From Locusta migratoria (lineage: Eukaryota; Arthropoda; Insecta; Orthoptera; Acrididae): 64,000 bases of DNA. Within the stretch, counting starts at the first letter, position 1. Each line of letters opens with the position of its first letter. The notes below the pieces were generated by a model, which saw only the letters and a list, made by a program, of their open reading frames with translations, was not told the origin of the DNA and did not search any database. Below are positions 57,035 through 64,000 of this stretch, piece by piece. Where the stretch lies: the NCBI GenBank assembly GCA_026315105.1, contig CM048744.1, positions 903,197,094 to 903,261,093 of the forward strand. The letters run 5' to 3'. The position numbers were made by a program, and so were the translations under genes.

Positions 57035-58695
57035 GATGAACGTCCAGGTTACACACCATCTCCTCCAATACGCTGACACCGCCTTCCTTGCCATCGCCCC
57101 CTCCTTCGCCCGCTCCCAACATCTCCTTCAGTCCCATCTCTCCAAATTCTCCTCCTGGTGCAACCAGTGGCTCCTTACTGTTAAGCCCACAAAATCCCAG
57201 GCAATCATCATAGGTCACACCACCCGTTCCTTCCGTCACCGCGACCTCTACCTCACAGTCCATGGCCGTCCCATCCCACAAACCAAAAAATTACCTTGGC
57301 CTCACCCTTGACCGCTCCCTCTCCTGGAAACCGCACCGCCGGCCGCGGTGGCCGAGGGGACTGAGGCGCTTCAGTCACGGTCTGCACGGCCACTACGGTC
57401 GGGGGTTCGAATCCCCCCTCGGGCATGGATATTTGTGCCGTCCTTAGTCTTAGGTAGTTCATAAGTAGTTTGTAAGTTTGGGAACTGATGACCCCGTAGT
57501 TAAGTTCCATAAGCTTAACAAACATTTGAACATTTTGAAACCGCACCTCTAATCCGTCCGTGAAAAAGCCCTCTCCCGCCTCAACCACCTCAAGCTTCTG
57601 TCCGACCGGACGTGGGGCCCTAACCCCTCCACTATCCTCTTCACCAACCGCACAATCGTGCTCCCTATCCTCTGCTCCTTCCATCCAGCTTGGGTCTCCG
57701 GTCCCCCTGCCCACTACGAATCGCTCCAGATCCTAGAACGCCACGCCCTCCGCCTCACTTACCGTATCCGCCTTCCTTTCCCTATGTGGATCATATATGA
57801 CTTGATTCCCTTTCCTCACCTTCTGAAGTTCCTCGAACACCTCCGCCTCCGCTATGTGCCCGGTAAAATAAAATCTCACCATCCAGTTGTCTCTCACATC
57901 TTGCTGCATCCTGGACCTCAGCCACGCCGATACCGTATTACCCCTCCTTCCCTTGAACGCCACACCATCCACGTCCTCTTCTAGTGTAACTTCCGTCAAC
58001 TCCCTCTGCTGGATGACGTCATCTGTCCCGACATCTACCCCTCCTTTCAACCTTAGTCCATCCCCGTCTTTTTACGTCTCCCTTCCTCCGCCTCCCAACC
58101 CTATCCACTCCCTCACCTGGCTCTCCTCTCCCAGCTATTCCTAGGAAGAGTCCTTGCGCCTTCCCCCCTCCTCCGTTTTCCATTCCACTCCATTTCTTCT
58201 CCCACCGCGCTTTTCCTTCCTCGCCTTTTCCCAATGCGGGGCCCACGTTTCGACATATTTTAACAGTGCGCCCTTTAGTGTTGTGCCAGTAGTTATGATT
58301 CGTGCCAAAGTAATGTTTTAATACTTAAGCAGACGCCTATCAGGCAGGATATTAGTGTTTCCATGTGTTTTAAGCAGTGTCTTCGTCATCGTGTTGCGTT
58401 CTTTACCAATGTGATTTTAACCACCCTGGATTTTTAACTTCTATTCTGTGTGATTTTAAACACCGTGGCAGTATTAAGTCTGAATATGTTTTACCTCAAT
58501 TCCTTGCTCTATGTCTGTTCTCATCATTTTACTCTCCATTCAAGTGTCTCAATTCATCAAATTTTATCACCTTTCTCTATTTTTATCGACTTGTCAACTC
58601 TGTAAATACGCTCGGCTAGAGAGCAGAAATGAAGCTGCTGCTGGCCTGCCACCTCCGCTGGCTTTAAAATACCAATAAAAAAAATAATAAAGAAA
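57035..58695 (+). pseudogene. 5'-truncated Jockey-like LINE, RT C-terminus and 3' UTR
   Basis: Opens just before RT motif C as LQYADTAFLAIAPSF: the usual Y-A-D-D-T-A has lost one Asp codon in frame, so this copy cannot be active. Next come LSKFSSWCNQWLLTVKPTKS and NYLGLTLDRSLSW, then, after a SINE (57338-57536), VREKALSRLNHLKLLS, TNRTIVLPILCSFHPAW, LQILERHALRLTYRI and a proline-rich C-terminus ending near 57,980. A GC-rich and then T-rich 3' UTR ends CCACCTCCGCTGGC then AATAAAAAAAATAATAAAG near 58,690. Coding parts are relatively well preserved. Clade from motif style. Confidence 0.8.
57338..57536 (+). mobile_element. SINE, full length, head type A, inside a LINE
   Basis: A perfect 11-bp target duplication GAAACCGCACC lies at 57327-57337 and 57537-57547. 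It splits the Jockey-like coding sequence, which reads on after it. Confidence 0.96.
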
Positions 58696-58914
58696 CACAT
58701 GTTACACAATCGGACCCGTTCGACTAATCAATGATCACGTGCAACTTTATTCAAGTAGGAGCACACACATGTACGGCACTGGTTGTGAACGCTATCTTGT
58801 TGGAATAAAAAAGGATTGTCACCAAACAAACGCCACATGCACGGTAAAATTAATGCCGCGACATCTGCAAGTCACTCCTTCCAGTAACTGAAGAAAAGGA
58901 AGAAAAAGAAATTA

Positions 58915-59904
58915 CACTACTTGCCATTCAAATTACTACACCAGGAAGAAATGCAGCTGATAAATGGGTATTCGTTAGACAAATATATTATACTAGAACT
59001 GAAATGTGATTACATTTTCAAGCTATTTGGGTGCACAGATCCTGAGAAATCAGTACCCAGAACAACCACCTCTGGCCGTAATAACGGCCTTGATACGCCT
59101 GGATAAGCTAGTTGATAAGTAGTTTGTAGGTTTAAGGACTGATAACCCCGTAGTTAAGTCCCATAAGCTATACAAACATTTGATTTTTTTTTTATACGCC
59201 TGGGCTTTGAGTCAAACAGAGCTTGAATGGCGTGGACAGGTACGAGATACCCATGCAGCTTCAACAAATTCATCAAGAATAGTGATAGGTGATTTGTGAC
59301 GAGCCAGTTGCTTAGCCACCATTGCCCAGACGTTTTCAGTTGGTGAGAGATCTAAAGAATGTGCTGGCCAGTGCAGCAGTCGCACATTTTCCATATCCAG
59401 AAACGCCCGTCAACTACCTTTAACATGCGGTCTTGCTTTATCCTTCTGTAAACAGCTCATAGTCCATGCTGCTGCAAATGTCATCGAACTGTTCCTGCAG
59501 ATGGTTGTTGTCTTGCTAACGTATCCATCTGTTGACTCAGATGTGGCTGTACGGCCAGTTACAGCCATGCGTCTAAGATGCCTGTCATGTCGACTGCTAG
59601 TGATACGAGGCCGTTGGAATCAGTCATTGGATCGCGACCAGCGCGAGAAGCAATGTCGCGATACGATAAACCGCTATCGCTATATGATAAAATCCGACCT
59701 TTATCAAAGTACGCATTGCTCCTCCTTACACGAGGCATCACAACAACGTTTCACCAGGCAACGCCGGTCAACTGCCGTTTGCGTATGAGTGTTGAAAACT
59801 ATCCTCATGTCGGTATGTTGTAGGTGTCGCCACCGGCGCCAACCTTGTGTAAATGCTCTGAAAAGCTAATCATAGTGGTGCAGCAATTTTAATGGTCAGG
59901 ATTC
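58915..59904 (-). mobile_element. Tc1-like element, internally deleted copy of the 31-kb family
   Basis: The left end TA then CACTACTTGCCATTCAAATT and the right end AGCAATTTTAATGG are inverted. The left part tracks 31,167-31,617, then the sequence jumps (about 59,450) to the equivalent of 31,950, so about 330 bp encoding the middle of the transposase, including the first catalytic Asp, are missing. The N-terminus is at 59,741 (MMPRVRRSNAYFDKGRI). SPTENVW-type sequence is kept (third acid E at SLDLSPTENVW). It also carries a SINE fragment at 59103-59193. Confidence 0.88.
59103..59193 (+). mobile_element. SINE, strongly 5' truncated, inside a Tc1 element
   Basis: Only body and tail are present (GTAGTTTGTAGGTTTAAGGAC, AAGTCCCATAAGC), followed by a T-rich tail. 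An exact 10-bp target duplication ATACGCCTGG lies at 59093-59102 and 59194-59203. Confidence 0.94.
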
Positions 59905-60329
59905 CATTGAGGATGTATTTAGAACCCGTGACTGTTAATTTTAATCCACACCAAACGTGAAGTCCCTCAACATAGACCGCTTGCTTGAGAAGACAAGAAC
60001 ATGCGTCAATTGGGGGCCCAGGAGGGCATAGTTAAGCATGTTATGCATCTACATACTTAACGCTGCAAATCAAATTTTTGTGCTTGTCTGAGGCTTTTCT
60101 CTAACATAATATTTTTTAATAGTGGCGGAGACGATCAACGCCTGTATCTTTCCATCCCATACCTCTTATCGTATTATGGTGATTATGTCTCCCTATGTTG
60201 CTGGGTGATAACTATGTCAACAATCGGAGGAGAACGATGATTAAAGAAATTTCGCAAATAGATATCGCAGCAGCGAATAACGACTTTGTTTTTTTGGTTT
60301 CCATCCCAAATCGTGTATTATTTCTGAAG
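59905..60329. other. no clear gene; possible LINE 3' UTR
   Basis: It may be the 3' part of the minus-strand LINE fragment that follows, but only weak resemblance was seen. Confidence 0.4.
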
Positions 60330-60850
60330 CACAGGATAATACAAAACGAGCTGCCCTTCTGTCAACCTCCTCCACGTCCTTCGTCAGTCCCACCTTGTTA
60401 GGATGCCACAATGCGCATCAGTATTCCAAAATAAGGTTCAAAAATGTTCAAATGTTTGTTAAGCTTATGGGACTTAACTACGGGGTCATCAGTCCCTAAA
60501 CCTACAAACTACTTATGAACTAGCTAACACTAAGGACGGCACAAATATCCATGCCCGAGGGGGGATTCGAACCCCCGACCGTAGTGGCCGAGCAGACTGT
60601 GACTCACGCGCCTCAGTCTCCTCGGCCACCGCGGCCGGCCCAAAATAAGGACAGACGTGTATAGTGTAGGCAGTTCTTATAGTAGAGTTATTACATCTCC
60701 TGTGTTCTGCCAATGAAACGCAGCCTCTGGTTCGCCTTCCCAACGATATTTCGTGTGTGTTGTTTCCATTTAAAGTTGTTCATAACCGTAATTCTTAGGT
60801 ATTTAGTTAAATGTCGGCCTTTAGATTTGACTGATTTATCGTGTAAAAGA
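60330..60850 (-). pseudogene. CR1-like LINE C-terminal fragment, split by a SINE
   Basis: On the minus strand 60,655-60,810 encodes KYLRITVMNNFKWKQHTRN and VGKANQRLRFIGRTQ, the palm-to-thumb part of a LINE RT. Beyond the SINE, 60,436-60,340 contains TTTTGGAATACTGATG, CAAGGTGGGACTGACG and AGAAGGGCAGCTCGTTTTG, corresponding to the LEYC...VWDPYQVGL...QRKAARF block at 49.5 kb. Frames are broken. Confidence 0.7.
60437..60639 (-). mobile_element. SINE, full length, head type A
   Basis: A perfect 11-bp target duplication CCAAAATAAGG lies at 60426-60436 and 60640-60650, within the LINE fragment. Confidence 0.95.
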
Positions 60851-61674
60851 CGCAATTTAAACTTAATGTAAACTGTTCCTCATCAAACCACACCAATTTC
60901 TAAACAAAATTTGCCTATCTTCTGTCAAGGGCGGTCGCGCTCAGTATGTGTAAAAAATACATCATGTAATGTTTCCATTTTTTTCAGTGCAAAACACGAC
61001 CTATGCTAACGCCATTCACGCCTGTTTCATCTGATGATAGTTATGTCGATCTTTGTGATGACCGACTGCAATAGAAGCAGCTACGTTGTTGACGTGCGTG
61101 GTTTGCGCGGTCGTGTATCTATAATTGCTCCATTAGTTTCAAAATTATCGTTAAGGTGAGGAATGCACAAGCTTATTTAGTGCTTCCATTACGTATTGTT
61201 GCCTGTAATGACACTAAACTTTACTGACATCATCAAATGTTCAATATAATTTCAAAATGCTTTTCTGCTCTTGAAAGTCAGTCGTACTGCCGCTATGATG
61301 TCACGTGCCCCACTTTCACTGACTAACGTTCCCGATCGTTGGCAGCCCTGCGCAAGGCCGGGAGTGGGGTGCAAGAGTGCTCGTAAAAGATCAGTCATTT
61401 GGCTAGTAATAAATTGTTGTTTAACACTTTTAACTGATTAAATACGTTTATTGGCGTGCTCTTAAAGCCCACCGTTAGAGGGATTTTTGTTTTTTGCGTA
61501 ATGCGTACTGCGTAATGCTCTTAGGCCTAATTTCGGAGTGTGGATATTTAGCGTTACACCGCAATTTATGTGCATTTTCTAATAGTTCACATACATACCA
61601 GTGTCGAAAACATATCTTGTGCCTCTTTATATTAGTGATTAAGTAAATCTCGGAACTAATTTCTAAACAAACAT
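60851..61674. other. no recognisable gene
   Basis: No frame with a domain and no repeat recognised. Confidence 0.5.
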
Positions 61675-63693
61675 GAATGTGTGAATTGCCGTAGGAAAGC
61701 TATTTCAGTGGTTTTATGCAGCTGCTGTGACAGACGGTTTCATTGGAGAGAATGTAAGCGGTGCGGGAGTTGGGGGAAACAAAATAGATTCTTCCATTCT
61801 TTTGCAGAGTTTGCACAATAGATAGGAAAATAGCAGAACAGGATGGGAAGATTAGAGCCCTTCATGCTGATTTGGATAGAACGAGGGAGGAAATGATGAG
61901 GTTAAGGGGGGGGGGGGGGGGGTAACAAAGGTGGGAAATGATAGTTGGGAACAGGAGCCACGGAGAGACAACTGTCAGTGACAGTTTTGCACAACCAATA
62001 GATTTGCCCTGTTATCAAAGTTATCTAAGGACGAGGCTTCAGTAGAAGTAAGAGTAGTTAAGGAGCAACAGAATTTCACTTGGAAATTAACTGTTTCAAA
62101 AAACGTAGAATGTCGGATAAAAGTTCTGTTGCTAGGTAGTAGCCATGGAAAATGTGTTGGCCAGATTTTGCAGGAATAATTAGGTGACAGGTACCACCTC
62201 ATAAACTTTTTTCGATCGTAGTGCATGTCTTAGCCAAGTGATAGAGGATATAGGTTCCCCTTTCAAGGATTTCACAAAGCAGGATGTTGTGGTAGTGGCT
62301 GGAGTGGAAAATAATATTGATAGGCAACAGGGCTACAGCAGTGAGTGTGATCTAATGAAATTAGCCTCTGCAATGACCGATACAAATGTTGGGTTGGTGC
62401 CTGCTTCTGCACAGCATGATCAGCCTCAGCTGCACCTCGCTGTCAATATGGAGTTACATCAGTTGAGTAGGGCGGCCACTCTGTCAAAAATTGCTTTGGT
62501 TCCTGTTGAGACTATTGACAGATGTCATTTCAAAAGGCAGGGCCCACACCTCAATAGGAAAGGCAAGGGTAAACTGGCTGGGTTGATAGAAAAATCTTAA
62601 GGGGGATGTACCTCTGTTTTAGGCTAAAATCAGTGTCCAATGATAAGCTCAGGCAGGCAGATGCTAAAGATGGTCAAAACTCACAAGAATCTGACAAAAG
62701 TAAAGTAGAAAACATGTTGCCATGTATCACCAATATATTGGGGGATTAAAGTATCAGGTACAGGCTCACAAAAGTAAAGTAAAAAATAATGCTACTATAT
62801 TTCACTAAAATAGTGGAGAATTAAAGAACAAAATAGATGAGCTTCTTGTTTATTTAGATTAAATAGAATCTGAGAATTAATAGACATACTATGCATGTAT
62901 GAACATTACATTGTGACGGGTATGGAAAAGATATAAGTGGTTACAAACAAATACAACACGTGAATAGAGAGAATATGGTGAGAGGAGGATTTGCCATATA
63001 TGTCAAAAGTTATCACTGTGTAAAAAGTTTATAAGCACAAAAGTTTAGTGCAGAGCAACGTATAGAAGAATATGCCCGTCAGCGTAAACTGAATGAGAAC
63101 TCTATTATAATTGTAACCCCTTCAGGAAACTATCAGTTACTTCTGGAAAACTTGGATGCTTTTTTGTGCTATCTGTCAGATAAGGAAAAGCAAATTATTA
63201 TTTGTGGGGATTTCAATGTTGATTATCGAAAAATGTAATAGGAAGAATAACCTAGAAGTCTTATTCCGTTCTTTTAAGTTGATATCTGTGATTGATTTTC
63301 CTACTCGGGCAGTAAAGGACAGCAGCACATTGATACGTCACTTTCTTATAGACCAAGATCAGTTTAAAAACATAAATGCTTGTCCTGTTGAGAAAGTTTT
63401 TTCCTGATCATAGTGCTCAGCTAGTTACGGTATATGACAGAGCGCCTTTCAGTAATTCAGAACAGCCCTCCACAGTTGTGCGTTCAATTAATGTTTCAGC
63501 AGTTACATATTTCAGGGAAAATCTTCAGCAGTTGGACTGAGATGAGGTGTGTAAGGAACCTGATAGTAATTTAAAATATAACTTATTTCACGATACATTT
63601 GTAAGACCTTGAAAATTGTTTCCCCAAGAAAATAATTAAAAGAATAATAATTATAAAGAACCATGCAGAAAACCCATGGCTTACTAAGGGAAT
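61675..63693 (+). pseudogene. CR1-like LINE: ORF1 with zinc finger and esterase-like domain, then endonuclease
   Basis: ORF1 begins with a cysteine-rich finger (near 61,677): ECVNCRRKAISVVLCSCCDR and RFHWRECKRCG, a PHD-like C/H pattern. It then has a coiled-coil-like stretch (ALHADLDRTREEMMRL) and an SGNH-hydrolase-like domain: VLLLGSSHGKCVGQIL holds the S-x-x-H block, DVVVVAGVENNI the N-containing block, and RQGPHLNRKGKGKLAGL the terminal His block. In CR1-clade ORF1 such an esterase is established. The open frame 62238-62600 covers its C-terminal half. After a gap, the endonuclease gives IIICGDFNVDYRK (G-D-F-N), FPTRAVKDSSTLI and DHSAQLV (S-D-H reduced to P-D-H). Many stops. A SINE cuts it at 63,694. 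Confidence 0.78.
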
Positions 63694-63887
63694 GCCGGCC
63701 GCGGTGGCCGAGGGGACTGTGGCGCTCCAGTCACGGTCTGCACGGCCACTACGGTCGAGGGTTCGAATCCCCCCTCGGGCATGGATATTTGTGCCGTCCT
63801 AGTTCGTAAGTAGTTCATAAGTAGTTTGTAAGTTTAGGGACTGATGACCCCGTAGTTAACTCCCATAGACTATACAAACATTTTTTT
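63694..63887 (+). mobile_element. SINE, full length, head type A
   Basis: Complete head and body (box B GGTTCGAATCC), tail ending TATACAAACATTTTTTTATT. No target duplication can be seen, because the right flank is a different repeat from the left flank. Confidence 0.9.
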
Positions 63888-63888
63888 A

Positions 63889-64000
63889 TTCCACTAGCGA
63901 TACTCTCGCATCTGCAAAACTTTGCAGTTGTCCATTAGAGGCCTCTGCGTGAGCCACGCCGCATTGAACTTTGACCTGCCGGTACACCAGTCGGGAGCAC
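63889..64000 (+). repeat. second copy of the unidentified dispersed repeat, cut by the window edge
   Basis: Aligns with 35,538-35,650, about 80% alike by eye (CATCTGCAAAACT, TTAGAGGCCTCTGCGTG, CTTTGACCTG). The rest lies beyond the window. Confidence 0.75.

Noticed and set aside
57027..58246. Glycine- and glutamate-rich minus-strand frames (84-153 codons)
   Set aside because: Shadows of the Jockey-like LINE, whose + strand reading has clear RT features.
1..64000. CRISPR arrays, bacterial operons, rRNA
   Set aside because: No evenly spaced short repeats with unique spacers, no ribosome-binding-site-led gene runs, no rRNA-like stretches; everything fits animal intergenic DNA.

Overview
The window reads as non-coding, transposon-saturated DNA of a large animal genome, most likely an orthopteran insect (locust/grasshopper type). 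That assignment is inference: it rests on the mixture of repeats (tRNA-Leu-like SINEs with a shared 3' tail, several Tc1 families, CR1-, RTE-, Jockey- and I-like LINEs, a Penelope-like fragment) and on my recollection that such families crowd orthopteran genomes; no database was consulted. I see no host protein-coding gene, no rRNA, no convincing functional tRNA gene and no prokaryotic feature. Almost every open reading frame over 60 codons is either a broken piece of a transposon protein or a chance frame.

Layout. 1-2.7 kb: unique-looking AT-rich DNA with a possible inverted repeat. 2.7-6.2 kb: two decayed LINE reverse-transcriptase fragments in opposite orientation, broken by SINEs. 7.8-9.3 kb: a Tc1 remnant and a LINE 3' end, both minus strand. 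11-16.8 kb: two decayed minus-strand LINEs of RTE type. 20.4-24.4 kb: SINEs, a small Penelope-derived insertion, two Tc1 remnants and a tandem/inverted array of tRNA-like modules. 27.8-29.1 kb: palindrome cluster and a foldback. 30.6-32.5 kb: a Tc1 element inserted inside an older Tc1. 34.4-37.0 kb: a foldback and a Penelope-like element (GIY-YIG C-terminus) with inverted flanking repeats. 38.0-38.6 kb: a near-perfect inverted repeat with a tRNA-Thr-like module in each arm. 40.5-50.0 kb: the best-resolved structure, a CR1-like LINE split by a 6.1-kb I-like LINE that has a 12-bp target-site duplication and a 451-bp tandem triplication in its endonuclease domain. 50-64 kb: more Tc1 remnants, SINEs, a 5'-truncated Jockey-like LINE, a deleted Tc1 copy, and at the right edge the ORF1/endonuclease part of another CR1-like LINE.

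The layers give a relative chronology. LINEs and older Tc1 copies are riddled with stops and frameshifts; SINEs with intact 8-14 bp target-site duplications sit inside them and are younger. The SINEs have no proteins of their own and presumably borrowed the reverse transcriptase of a LINE. The most unusual objects are the two families in which a tRNA-like module lies in the middle of long flanks and occurs in inverted or tandem copies (23.7-24.4 kb and 38.0-38.6 kb), the foldbacks at 28.8 and 34.4 kb, and the hammerhead-like motif of the Penelope-like repeats.
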